From: Epiperipatus broadwayi
Taxonomy: Eukaryota; Onychophora; Udeonychophora; Euonychophora; Peripatidae
NCBI GenBank assembly: GCA_028023455.1
Contig: JAQFVV010000013.1
Coordinates: 5,398,001 to 5,462,000, forward strand
Length of the DNA: 64,000 nt
Reading direction: 5' to 3'
The notes under the pieces were generated by a model that was not told the DNA's origin, ran no database searches, and was given only the letters and a program-made list of their open reading frames with translations. Below, piece by piece: positions 1 through 12,900 of this stretch. The position numbers were made by a program, and so were the translations under genes. Within the stretch, counting starts at the first letter, position 1. Each line of letters opens with the position of its first letter.

Positions 1-2992
1 TTTTACCCCAATGCTTTGATCTATGGACTCTTACAACTTTGCTAACGATATTTTTCCTATTGTCACGAACGCGTATAACACAAACGTATAATATATAGAT
101 ACTGATATAGTACACGTATAATTAATATATATACATATGAATAATTATTTTAACTAACGAATCTTTTACTGAACGAACATTTAAAAAATAATCTTGAAAA
201 CATTTTTATAAGACAGAATTAGAAAATGATATTTTAATTTATTAAATCATTTCAGTATATATATAACACTTTTTTTTAAAAAAAAAAACATCACTCTACA
301 GAAACATTTACTTTATTGGGATTTCAATTAACTGAGTAACTAAAATTCTAATCTACAGGGCATGTGTGGGGTTTATTAAGTCGAGCCACAACGATTGGGC
401 AGCCAAAAACATAACCATGTACCGGTCGAAAACCACCACCACCTCAAGTCAAATCGAATTCAAACTCAGCTTAACCAAAACTGAATTCAAACCCAACTCA
501 ACAGCTCAGATAGCAGAAATCGACGGCACAGTGCTATGCGCCAAGAACTAGCTCCACGGTTGGTGAGGACTAGAGACCCTTTTACTGACACGAATATCAA
601 TTAACTTTGACCACTTTTAAATCGAATCATATGTATGTTCGGGTTGCCAACACAGACAGCGAGTATTAACATTTAAATAACTATAAAAGAATGATGAACT
701 GAGAAACCAAGTATGTTAGAAATATTTAATAAGAATAATAATTTGTTTTGTTCAATAAAATATAGATTGCATTAGTTACCTCTAGTCTTTAAAAGAATTT
801 ATAAATATAATAAGAGTGGCGGTCCTTATCATATGCCAACAAGAATTACACAACATGGGATTCTATGTCTATGCCCCCAACGAGAAATATAAAGGCAGAT
901 AAAGGTATTCATTAAGAACGGAATGATTGTTCTAATTTTATTACGGTGGAATGTGAGATTTATTTTCACATTCGGAAATCTATTCACGAAGAGCAAGATA
1001 CGTATTTTAGGGTATAACTTTAATCTTTATTTGAAAACTTATTTAATTAACATATTTGAGAATTGGTTCGACTTTAATTTAAATCACTTCATCACGAATT
1101 ACGAGTACGGAGCGGATTTTACCGGAACAAAGATGCAATGGTACTGACGAATTACAAGGCAGAGAGTAAAATTGACAGATGATCGCTAGTCGATGATCGA
1201 AGTCCTATGGCGGCTTGCATTTGGCAAGTCTTACGCCCTTTGACTAATGAATCGGAAAGGAAGTACTTTCTTCCTCGAGAAATTTAAATAAGAGAATATG
1301 ATCACCGACCAGCCTAACGGAGCGGAAGATGGCCCTACGTCAGCAACATTTGATGATGATGACTAGATAGTCATCGATGAAAAATAAAACCCATGTAGAA
1401 TGCTCTACGTGATGACTTGACCAATTAATTAAAGTCAAACGAGCTTTTATCGAACTATTTTAAAACATTTATAAACTATATTAATTATGCCCTAATATCG
1501 TGCCCTTCCTGAATATTAATATAAAATAACAAAAGCGGAATTAAAATACATTTAACCCTTTATCGACCCTTTTTGCAATAAAGATCTTTAAGATTATATT
1601 TGCATAAATAAATATTAGTGGAACAAGAAAATCATTTAACATTATTTGAATACATATATATATACTTATAACGTAGATAGGAGCTGGGGACATAGGTGAA
1701 ACATTGAGCTAATAATTTATTAATAGATAAAGGTAAGAAAAAAATAGTAAACCTGTAATATTTTCCTTTGACTCGATGACTAATAGAACTTATAAATTTA
1801 GCTCTAATGGGCGAGAATTACTATTTGAAATTAATGTTATATTATTTGCATGAGGCAAATGGAATCAAAGGGCTCATCGAGTCGAAAGATTATTGGCATA
1901 TAATTTTTAAATACGACATTAATAAAGCACACTAATATATATATATTAAACGAACCGCCAGGTAAGAAAAGAAAAAGTTTAAAGACTATAGATTTACAGT
2001 AGCATTTTATAACTAAAAGGTGTTACAAAGATTTACATTAAAGAATAAAAGAGCTCTTAAAAAGAAGGAGTATAAAATAAAGTTCGAACTGGCCAGAAAG
2101 TTTAACGTTCATATTACCATTCCGTGCTTGTCCTTAAGTTACTCCTCCAAGTTGTTGAAACGTAGGCATCATTGGTTAACTACTGGAGTAGTATTTTAGT
2201 AGCTTTCATTATTTTAGCAGAATGATCGATCCGGAAAACGGTTCAGCAGCTCCATTGAAGATTTCTAGGGACTTTAGGAACCGTAGCCAGATTCCTGATG
2301 TTCTAGCCCTCTATCATGATGAAATACAATTTTTTATACGCACAGAGTTCACTGCACTACTCTACAACAAAGCTAGTCTTTCTTCTTTACTTTTCAGGGC
2401 TATATATCTACTGTTCACTGATGCCTCCGGCTAGCGCTCATTTTATTATCAATCTGGTTTTTTTTTATAATTAGTTGTTTTCAGAAACATTCCTTCGATA
2501 AGGCTTTCAAACTAATTTTTGAATTCCTTTCCTAATTAGAAAATGAATTCTTAAAGTCTGAAATGATTTTAATTAAAAATTGAATTCTTATCTTTTTTTT
2601 TATTAATAAAACTTTACTGTTGTTTTTGAGAATTTGAAAGCCTTTGGAAGGAATGTAGCTTTTAATCACAAAACTTTACAAATTATTTAAAAGTAAAAAA
2701 AAACAAGTATTCCCGACGCAATGAAACTTCCGAACAATATTTACAAACATATATACGCACAATCCAGGCAATTTAATATATGTAAATTCATAAACATTTT
2801 ATCATAAATTTATTTAGAGACTTAATCCAATTTAAACTAAACTAATTAATTTTACTACGTATTTGAAACAAGTTATTCATTATGGAAATTAGCGTGGATT
2901 GAACGTATAAAGCCCCATTGCATCGGAAATTTAAAGTTAGTATTAGGGTAAATAACATGAAGCTAGGATCGAACTCAGATCCGACTGCTTCA
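1..2992. other. Left end of IFT80 intron 4, no gene recognised
   Basis: This stretch lies downstream (in the minus-strand sense) of the last IFT80 exon visible here, so it is inferred to be intron. It is AT-rich, with two patches of more balanced composition at about 340-660 and 1090-1420. The patches hold short open frames with no family features I recognise; they may be old retroelement sequence. A small inverted repeat is visible: ACATTCCTTC plus GGCTTTCAA near 2487-2510, with its complement near 2634-2656. I looked for the next IFT80 exon on the minus strand and did not find it. Confidence 0.5.
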
Positions 2993-4640
2993 GTAGGAAA
3001 TTTATATCTGCAATAAGGAAAAAAGATGGAATTATTACTAAAAAGAGGGATGACATTATGAAATTGGTAGAAGATTTTTATCAAGAATTATATAGTAATA
3101 AAGAACAAGTACCTCTTACATCTTCCGAATTGCCCAGAATTTTAAATGAAGAAGTGAGAAATGCAATTAAATGTATGAAAAAAGGAAAGGCTCCAGGTAA
3201 TGATGGAATTATAATTGATATATTAAAAGAAGCAGGTGAAGAAACAGAAAAAATATTAGCAAAGTTATATACCAAATGTCTAAATGATAAAGATGTACCA
3301 GATGATTGGAAGAATGCAGTAATAATATTAATATTTAAAAAAGGTGATAAAGAAGATATAAGAAATTACAGACCTATCAGCCTTTTATCAGTTTTATATA
3401 AAATTTTTACCAAGATAATTACAACTCGTCTACAGAGAACCTTGGATTTTCACCAACCAAGAGAACAAGCTGGATTTAAAAGTGGTTTTAGTACAGTAGA
3501 TCATATTCAAGTATCGAGAGAAGTTATAGAAAGGACAAATGAATATGAGTTGTCATTATGTTTTGGATTTGTAGATTATGAAAAGGCATTTGATTCTATA
3601 AACATTTCTTCAGTGATTAAAGCATTGGATCATCAAGGTATAGATCCAGGATATTGTCATATTTTAAAGAATATTTATAAAAATGCAACAGCAACAATTA
3701 GATTACATGATACTGGGAAAGTCAACATTGAGAAAGGTGTAAGACAAGGTGACTCCATATCTCCAAAACTTTTTACAGCAGTGCTGCAAGAAGTATTTTG
3801 TGGATTAAAATGGGAAACTAAAGGAGTGAAAGTAAATGGAGATTATTTAAGTCATTTAGAATTCGCAGATGATGTAGTTGTTTTTGCAAATAATGCTTCG
3901 GAGCTGCAGGAAATGTTTCAGGAGTTATCAGATGAAAGTAGGAAAGTAGGATTAAAGATAAATGTTAAAAAGACTAAAGTAATGTTTAATCGATTTGCTC
4001 AAAATATGAAAATAAAGATTGATTATGATGAATTAGAAGAAGTTAAGAGTTACAAATACCTTGGTCAGATTATTAATACAGATGGAAACATAATGGAGGA
4101 AATTAATCATAGAATTAAACTTGGTTGGAGTGCTTTTGGTAGAAATAACTTGATATTAAAAGGAAATATGCCTATGTGTTTGAAAAGAAAGGTTTTTAAC
4201 AAATGTGTTTTACCAGTTCTTACTTATGGATCTGAGACTTGGACACTTAATAGAAGATCAATACAGAGACTTCAGACCACTCAAAGAAGTATGGAGAGAT
4301 GTATGTTGGGAGTAACAAGAAGAGATCGAAAACGCAATGTATGGGTAAGAGAACAAACAGGTGTTACTGACCTCATTGAAAAAATTAAAAGATTGAAGTG
4401 GAGTTGGGCTGGACATATTGCTAGAAGAGATGATAATAGATGACAATTGAAATTTTAAGCTGGATTCCAAGAGATTGTAAAAGACCCAGAAGGAGACCAC
4501 ATGTAATATGGATGGATGAAATAAGAAAATGTGTAGGGGTGATGTGGAGAAGAGAAGCTAAAGATCAGAGAAGATGGATTAAACTTGGAGAGACCTTCAT
4601 CCTGCAGTGGATTGATAATGGTTGATAATGATGATGATGA
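2993..4640 (+). mobile_element. RTE-type LINE, 5'-truncated, nearly intact RT
   Basis: This is a non-LTR retrotransposon copy lacking its endonuclease half. It starts inside the linker before the reverse transcriptase: the first recognisable bases match the equivalent point at about 21437 in another copy. It ends in a short GAT-rich tail, as RTE-clade elements often do instead of poly(A). The C-terminal region, with [14 protein letters not shown] followed by an arginine-rich stretch and a WMDEI motif, is the kind found in BovB/RTE-like elements and in the so-called craniofacial development protein 2-like ORFs. The copy lies in IFT80 intron 4, opposite to the gene. Seven other pieces of the same family are in this window. 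It is the least decayed of them, with one visible frameshift. Confidence 0.85.
2998..4625 (+). pseudogene. LINE reverse transcriptase with one frameshift
   Basis: The open frame runs to 4443 and its longest in-window methionine start is at 3058. In-frame codons extend upstream ([18 protein letters not shown]), so this ATG is internal, not a true start. RT landmarks in order, counted from 3058: KAPGNDGI (about residue 45), [17 protein letters not shown] with a catalytic Asp (about 173-182), [10 protein letters not shown], and [10 protein letters not shown], the catalytic Asp pair (about 267). KKTKVMFN follows, then the thumb. At 4441 the sequence reads GATAATAGATGACAATTG, where the copies at 19551 and 33050 have an extra G (AGATGGACAATT). 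This single-base loss shifts the frame, and the remaining C-terminus continues at 4440-4625 (TIEIL...FILQWIDNG). No endonuclease domain is present. Confidence 0.85.
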
Positions 4641-5708
4641 TATATATATATTAAAATAATCTCAACAATATATTTTTATTACACAATAGTTACTCTTATT
4701 TGTAATATTTAGCTGCAAGCTTTTGTATAAATAATGCTAGAAGCATATCATATACATTTATAGTAAAGATCTTTCCAATGTATACCCTAACCCTGGTTAT
4801 AGTTAACTGCTTATTTTATTTTTTACTATCTTAGTCTAATAACTATTTAATTCATGATTAATGTTGTTAATTAATCTTTAAAAAAAAAAAATTACATTCA
4901 ATTACAAAATTGAGAAGAAAAAATCTTTGAAGAAAAATGAACAGTTTTTTTTAAAAATATTACAACTAATTGTCATTTGGAATATAGATAAAAAATAAAT
5001 AAAGAAGAAAGAACAATTTTTCAGTCTTCTAAATTTTTTAAAAAAATATTACATTGAACAGTTAAATGAAAAAATTTAAACAAACCAATGAATAAGCTGA
5101 CCTGCACTTCAGCAAGAAACTAAAACAAGCAATGGATTAATCAATAAAAGTAAATTATTGTTTTAATTAATGTTGTATGAAAATTACTGAAGCAAAAATA
5201 AACATATACATTATTTTAAAGATTTATGTTATTATTAATAAATTTATACAATATACAAAATTATAAATAGAAAAATTAATATTTATTTAAATTTTTAGCA
5301 GGGTTTGAAGCTTTAATAAAACAAATTTACAATAAGAATAATAGATCTATTGTTGCAATCTAATAATTTGGATTTCAAATTAACAGAATTCTAATTATAA
5401 TGATAAAATTGTTACTTTACTGAAAAACATTATAACAATTATTTGTGTGTGATTTTATATCAAAGCATCTAGCATTTAAGCAGTGAACTAAAAAAATTAA
5501 AATTGCCTTTTTATTAATTTCTAATTTTTAATTTATATTTTTTCAGAATATATTCTAAGTAAAAATGTGGATATAAGAAGATAACTGTAATATTAACAAT
5601 TCTTTGGTCACTACAATTGTTTGTTATTACTTTAAACTAATTCCTTTTAATTTTTGTTTTTTTAAGTGTACACATATTTTTTTTTTCCAAAACAGTTATT
5701 TATAAATA
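4641..5708. other. AT-rich intron sequence
   Basis: No coding frame or recognisable repeat was seen. There are homopolymer A/T runs throughout. Confidence 0.5.
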
Positions 5709-5887
5709 AATGCAATACAGAGAGCGTACCAATAGCTCAAACAAGCTCTTAATTAATAAGTGCGGTATGAGAAAATATTTAAAATCTCTATCCAGAACAC
5801 TCCCATCTCCAGATCAACTGGTTTCGAGCTTATGGCTTATTAATTAAGAGCTTGTTTGAGCTATTGGTATACTCTCTGCATTGCATT
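5709..5887. repeat. Foldback repeat with decayed hammerhead core
   Basis: Two arms of about 52 bp (5709-5760 and 5836-5887) are inverted copies of each other with one or two mismatches; they contain AATAGCTCAAACAAGCTC and its complement. The loop holds, on the minus strand, AAGCCATAAGCTCGAAACC, close to the ribozyme-like segment of the element at 9.7 kb (CCATAAGCTAGAAACTAGTC). The loop is also recognisably related to the hammerhead units near 39-40 kb: both have TTTAAAAT, CTCATC/CTCCATC and the GGTTTC-GCTT segments in the same order. The CTGATGA box itself is lost here (TTAATAA). Confidence 0.6.
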
Positions 5888-6852
5888 TTTGTAAATACAA
5901 GCTTATAAAAGTAATGTCATGTTATATATGACTTGTTTTTTTGATTATTATAAATAAATCTGTAAAGAGTATAACCAAAAGATAAATTCATTCAGGTTTC
6001 ATTAAGATTTTCAATTTTGCAGATGTGTGCATGAATTGGATGGTAATTGACTACATGATCTATGGTATATATGTTTATCATCAATTATACAAAACAGATT
6101 ATTAAATTAATTCTAAGAAGCAAATAAGCATAATAATCATGTGATTATGAATTTGTTAAAGAGATTTCAATAATTGAGAAAATCAAATTTAGTTATCTTA
6201 TTGATAAGTTTAGAAGAAAAATATATTTTAATTCTCACAAAAAACTCATTTTTTGTGCTATAAAATCATTCATTGTTTAAAGGATTTTCTAAAAAAAAAA
6301 AAATCCAGAAAAAAATCATGACAGCAAAATGTTATGTGGTGAATCTCATAAAGAAAAACTAAAATATTTCTAATACTATAATAAAAATTATGTAATTAAA
6401 AGATTTTTCAGATAATTTTATTGTAGTTCTATTTTCCATTCATGCGAGACAACTTCTAACTGCAGATAGTTAGTTTTATTCTACACCATTAATCATTCAA
6501 CTACTTTCATTTTATGCATTAGTGAGGACTCATGGTATAAGTATGCTTCAAAGTGATAAATTACATTTTGTAACATTGTCAATAATGATATTAATTATTA
6601 TTATTATTAATGATGAGCATGATTTGGTGCAGTGGAAGAATGGAAAATTCCAGAGCTCAAAACCCATGGATCACTCACTACTTCTGCCATTTCCAGAGTT
6701 TGAACTTCTTATGAAATCTTGAGCAATAAACGATTTGATTATTTTTTTTTATCAACTATTTAGCTATTACTTTTACTAATGAATTATAAAATCATAATAA
6801 TTATATTAAAAAATCTTTATTTTTTTATATTAATAATTAAAATTATATTTAC
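5888..6852. other. AT-rich intron sequence, IFT80 intron 4
   Basis: Nothing recognisable. The short open frame at 6522-6722 is low-complexity in part (repeated Ile codons) and has no family features. Confidence 0.5.
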
Positions 6853-6921
6853 CATTTTGACTAAGTGTAGACCGCAGCATACCACTTCTTGACCAAATTT
6901 TTACAAACCCATCCTCACCAA
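6853..6921 (-). CDS. IFT80: IFT80 coding exon 4
   Basis: This 69-nt exon is flanked by AATATAG|TT and AATG|GTAAAT. It encodes (V)[19 protein letters not shown] followed by SQN, the end of a WD repeat with its typical K-I-W signature. Intron 3 before it (7024-6922) is only 103 bp. The next exon, expected to begin with the conserved PVYSVAW segment, is not found between here and base 1. Confidence 0.92.
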
Positions 6922-9900
6922 CTATATTTTAAAAAAATATATGAATAAGATATTGGAAACAAAAAAAAAAGATAATCATACAAGAATCATGGTAAAAATT
7001 AGAAAGCTATAAAGAATAAAGTACCTGTCACTAGAGCAGTTCCATCATAACTCCATCTGCCTGATAAAACAGCACCTTTATGTGCATCTGTGCTTTTTTC
7101 AACTCTACCAGAACGGCTAATTAAATAAAATTTTCCTACATAAATCCATAAAAAAAATTCATCATTGGTAATTCAAAAATGTAATTCAGTTTCACAGAAT
7201 TAAAAAAATAGTTTTCAGTACATACAATTAGATTATTATAATAGTAAAGGCATGTCTATCTAAATCCTGATAATTTAATATGTAATGTATTACATTCACA
7301 CACAATTATTCTTTATTTAGATTGCAGATAATGTTCTATAATAAATCTAATAGGAAATATGAAGTAGTTATTTCTTATCAAAGTTACTCATATTTTAGAA
7401 TTATTTCATAATACTGTAAAAACTAAATTTTCAAACAAGAAATGATGGCCCAACTTTCCTTATAAATACTATGATTACATACTAGTTGGTTTCAATATTT
7501 AACCACATCTGCAATTAGACTTTTATTATAATCTATAAAGACATCACAATGGATAGAAATGATTACTATCCATATTTATATTCAAACTTAAGGAATGTAT
7601 ATATAAATTTACGTACTATACTAGAAGAGAGTAAGTAACCAATCAAAACATTTCACAAAGTTCTTGTAAATTACTTAAGCAATGAAACAGATATCAGACA
7701 GATTCCTCTCACTATATAGCTATCTAGTAATGCTCAAGACTAGATAGGTTTATATATGTAAATTCATTGAAAGCAGTCAACACTTAGACAATACCAATAT
7801 CAATAACAATCAACACTCTCAAACATGTTTTCAAGGCAATCTCCTTTAACAATAAAGGTGGAAATCCAACTTTAATTATAGCCTAATATGTTAGTGTAGA
7901 TATTAAAGATTGCAACTTAACCAAAGAAAATGAAATTATTGATACAAAGAAATTTAAACAAATCTCTATAAACAAGTAAATATAACCTGTTCTGAATGTA
8001 GACTAACAAATAGTCAATTATAACATTTAAACTGTAATTATAACTTTCAAATTGCATTACAACAATGTATTACTTAATAATAAAGCAAATACTGCTCAAG
8101 GCTAGGTAAGTCTATAAATGTAAATTCACTGAAAGCAATCAACACTTAGACAATACTAATGTTAATAACCATAAAGTCTCAATCTGTTGCCATAATCATT
8201 AATCTTAATCTATTGTTAAAAGGTTATTTTGACAAAAGATTAAAATTGTTATTGATATTGTCTAAGTGTTTACTGCTTTCAATGTATTAACATTTACAAA
8301 CCTATTTAGCCTTGGAAATTATTAGCTTTATTATTTAGTAATACATTGCTGGAGTGCAGTTTGAAAGTTATAATTGCAGATTGAATGTTATAATTGAGTA
8401 TTTATTAATCTGCATTCAAAATTTACCTGTAGTTTACCTGTTGTTGTCTTGCATTGGTGGTTGAGAGGTCAGCATGACTGCCTTGCAGTTGCCTGGGTTG
8501 CGGGTTCGCGTCCCGGCCGATGCTATGACACTTAAAAAAAAAAAAAATTCACCTGTTTAAGGAGGTTTATTTAAACTTCTTTATATATCAATAATTTCAT
8601 TATTCATTGTCAAGTTGCAATCTTTAGTTATCTATATAAATACATTAGACCATAAATAAAAACAGATTTCCACCTTTATTGTTAAAAGGAGATTGCCTTG
8701 ATAACAGATTGAGATTGTTGATTGTTACTGATATTGTCTAAGTGTTGACTGCTTTCAATATATATATATATAAGAGAGAGAAAACTTCTGCCTCTTGCTT
8801 TATATATTTAAACTATAAGTTAAAATATATAACCCTATGTTAACATCTGATTTAGTGCTGAAATTCATCCTTATTCTAGCATTTATCAGAAAACCAAGTC
8901 TTAATAAAATCTAAGACTACAAGAGCAATTGGTTAACTTTTATTCTTAGATTTAATGACAATGAAAGTAGATGTATATATTTATATTTGGCAACTCTGAG
9001 AAGTTAGTCTACTTCCATTTGATTATGTATATATTACATGAATAATGGTCATTTCTTAAGTAAGTAAGAAGTCTAAGCTCCTGAATGCTCCCACTAGAAA
9101 GGTAATTCAACTTTCATAATACATTAAGAAACTAAAATGAATCTGGGTTGGACATGTTGCTAATAAAAATAACAATCGTTGGACAAATAAACTGGATCCA
9201 AAGAGACTTGGAAAGAGATCACATGTGAGATGGATGAATAATAAAGTTTGTTGAAATAACGTGGAATAGAAAAAAAATTATAGATTAGACAAATTCAGTG
9301 TACATTCTGAAGTGAAATGATAACAGAAAATTATATGTATGTGATAACTATACATGAATATAATAGAAAAATATATGTATGTGATAAGTATACATGAATA
9401 TACATATAAATAATAATGTGTAACTAATTATAAATCTTATGTTATGATTTTTTAATAAATAATAATTATATAATAAATTTTTTTTTTGTATAAATTATAT
9501 TTTATTATTAATTTTTTTTTTTTGCAAAATTTACAGTAAAAATCTTAAGGAAATCACTTATTAAAACAGGTAAAACTCTCCATACAGTAGTGCCACTCAG
9601 TGCAAGCCAGAATAATCAATGGATGACAGAAGGCTTGTGCATAAAATCCTTATCTAATGCCTACTCATCCAATACCCCCAGACTAGTTTCTAGCTTATGG
9701 TTTTCATCAGTGAGCCTTGGAGTGAGAGCACTGCACCTAGATCTTACTGTATGGAGAGTTTTGCCTGTTTTAATAACAGTTATGAGCAAGCATAAGAAAT
9801 GGTGAGCATGTGATGTTTAGTGGTTTAAATCACTTATTACCCTTCAATGACTATCTGATCATGTATGCAGATGTATTATTATAAAGTATTACAAATAATA

Positions 9901-12900
9901 TGTAACAAATGGAAAAAGAAACTCTACTAAATATCTAAATGATAACAGATATTGATCACTTAATTGAAATTACAAATTATGCTGGTCAGCAGAAGAATCT
10001 GTGGTATAATTTTTAATTCCTGGCCATTTTTTCTTTTAAGATCTATGCTTATCCTATACAACCACAAACCAATACAAATAATATTAGCATCATTTTCAAT
10101 ATCTGACAAACAAATAAAAAAAAAGAATTAGTTGCCTTTAGCATACTCTGCTTATATAAAATAATGACAGAACTTTTTATAATCATCGAAATTACTTATT
10201 TCATGAAGACAAGTAATTTCCAATCAGCAATAGCATCAGGATCATTGAATTCTCCCTAACCTTAAATATCCTAAACCAATGAAATAAAATTAAATTTTAT
10301 TCAGTACACTAATAAAGAAAGCCTTTGTGATGCTGATAGTGCATTTGCCTGCCATACATACATTCTGGGATTTGATCCAGGACAATTAAAATTCATTTCA
10401 AGGAGCTTAGGATTATTGTCTCATGTAGCTAATCCATAGCCAAAGTAGCTAACCACCCAACATTAGTTGATAAATGGGTATTTAGCTATCCCTAGCTAGA
10501 GAAAAAAACAAGAAAGAAAAACTGCTCAAACTCTTATCACCTGTCAATTGGCAAGTCTAATGAATACTACTGACTTTTTTTTATAGTTTCTTTATGAAAA
10601 GGAAAAGCCTTTGTTCTTGCAATATGATAATTAAAAAAACTATTCACCTTTTTTTACTTTTCATTAGTAATCTGTCAATCTAACTTATCATAACTACATA
10701 AATTCATTAATCAGTTAACTTACATAAAACTGCTGGAACATTATCAGCCTACAAGTATACCACAAAAATATTGAATTTTGTTTAAAAAACCTATATTCAT
10801 CATTACAATAATTATCATAGTTTATTTCAAATATCCTTTATTTACATCAAAATTGGACTTTCTGACTCAATGTCATTTAGTAGTCTACCAGTATGCAACA
10901 TATTTGGTTCCACACCTTCCTATGGATACCTGAAAATGTCAATAGTAGAAAATCTTGTACAATATATGTTCAGCACATATACATATACTTAAATTAATTT
11001 TAAAAACATTACATTAGGACACCAACAAACATAATTGCTAGAAACAAAAATAGAACAATGCATTAATGAAAAAATAAAGCATGGATTTAAATCAAGAGTC
11101 AGTAACTGTATAATTGTCCAAGTATACAATGATTACACAAAATGAATAAATGGCCAACTGAGAGCTAATTCATTGTGGCATTTTGACAGACAGGTGAATA
11201 CATGAACTTTAAGAATTAAAAGTTACAATTTTTTTTTTGTATTTTTATTTAATACAAGGATTTGGAGCTGACTAAATTCCATCATTCTTTTTTTCCAAAG
11301 ACAGAAAAAAAAAAAAAATGCTGATTATTTTATTCTTTTTTTTTTTTTTAATTTAGCATGCACAAATTACATGTTATTTTTTTTATTAATTTAATCAGAG
11401 CAAATTCAATGTTAAATACACAATTACTAATAATTTCGTTGTAATTTTATTAATATGTTTTTTACTACAGCTTCTGTGTTTCTGTTTAAAAATTTTATTT
11501 TACCCACACTTAATTTTGAAATCTATATATTAGAATCTTGTAAAAGAGTTGTCAAAATGTTCATAATAGAATATTGTTTGTCTATGAGGAGAAATTCAAG
11601 ATCTATTTTTCCTGTGATAAATAAGTTCATAACTATTTCATGAAATATAATTTTTTTCTTTAATATATATTTAACTGTGGCAGTTTATTGTTAAATAAAT
11701 AATTATTAATATGTTTCCAAAATACTGTATTTTTTATTACAATGCTCTTTTCTACCAGATTTTTGACAACAGTGTTAATAAACTATTTCATTTGATAATT
11801 TTGCTTTCACTTTATCATTATATATATATATATAGAATAGATTTTTTAAGTGTGATTTTAGCCTTCTATGTAAATCATAAGCTATAAAGGTAAAGCAATG
11901 TATTCCTTTTTTCTTTTGAAATAGGAATATTTTATTTGCATGACAACAACTAACATTTCAGCTAATCAAAAAAAAAAAAAATGTTTTGCCTTTATAATTA
12001 TAAATTATGATTATTTGTAAATGAGAAATGTAATTTAAGATTTTTTACAGTTGCAAGTGATTTACATTTTATATAAATAATATAGCACCATAAAATAAAA
12101 ATATCAAATGTTTATTATGATTTTTTCTTACCATCTGTTGCAGTCAGAACAAATAAGTCTGAGCCCACTTGTTTCTTCGATGCACCAGTACCTCTTGGAA
12201 CCCAATGAAGATCTGTAGCATACACTTCTGAAGGCAATTTAGCTAACACCACAGTCTCTTCAGATACTAAATTCCATTTTAATATTTGATGATCATCTGC
12301 ACAGGAATACAGTTCATCTGCTGTCACCCAGCCAACACAGCTAACTAAATCCTGATGTAAATTTAGCTAAGGAATTAATTTCTTTAACACTGACAAATAT
12401 AAATACATATGCATATATAACATTTTCTTTAACTATGTCTGTTTGCTGTAAGTTCAATGCAATGAAAATCACCACAAGTTCCTCAACAATATATGCCTAT
12501 CAGATTTAGATAACTAAAGCATTATATAACTTCAGTCACATTGATCCTCATTTCATTTTGTATAGAATTAAATATGCAAACAGACAGTTAGTGCTTGCAT
12601 ACTCAATTCTAAAATAAAAGAGCAACATCATCAAATGCAAATTGTGTTCTGAGAAAAAATGATTTATTTTGACACTATTATTTTTCTTAAAAAAGATCAA
12701 AAATATATACAGATTATTTAAAGCTATGAACATTAAAATATATAGTTGCTGACCAAGTGCCAGAACTATGTAGTTAGACTAACAAATATATTTGGGATCA
12801 AAAGATTAGTAAGAATTTGAAAATGCTAAGTTATTAATGTAAATAGCATTAAAAAAAAGGACCACTGGAAAGAATAGAAGTAACTGCTCTTATCACATTA

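Larger units (their letters stand above)
7136..12131 (-). other. IFT80: IFT80 intron 2 (GT-AG)
   Basis: This is a major-type intron of about 5.0 kb from GTAAGA to a ...TATGTAG acceptor. It holds a 1-kb inverted repeat with a SINE inside it, a decayed RTE fragment, a hammerhead-bearing foldback element and a glycine-tRNA-like SINE, all listed separately. Between 10.52 and 12.13 kb it is AT-rich with long A and T runs and nothing recognisable. Confidence 0.85.

Noticed and set aside
366-551. 61-codon ORF in a less AT-rich patch as a gene
   Set aside because: No splice or family features, Thr/Ser-rich low-complexity content, and it lies in what should be IFT80 intron.
8451-8523. Functional tRNA gene
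   Set aside because: The anticodon arm is shortened and the unit has a shared non-tRNA tail, poly(A) and target duplication, all SINE features.
12132-12366. Ordinary AG acceptor for IFT80 exon 2 at 12367 or 12352
   Set aside because: Either AG would need a GT donor after exon 1 that preserves K-H-Q. None exists, whereas the U12 AT-AC pair fits exactly.
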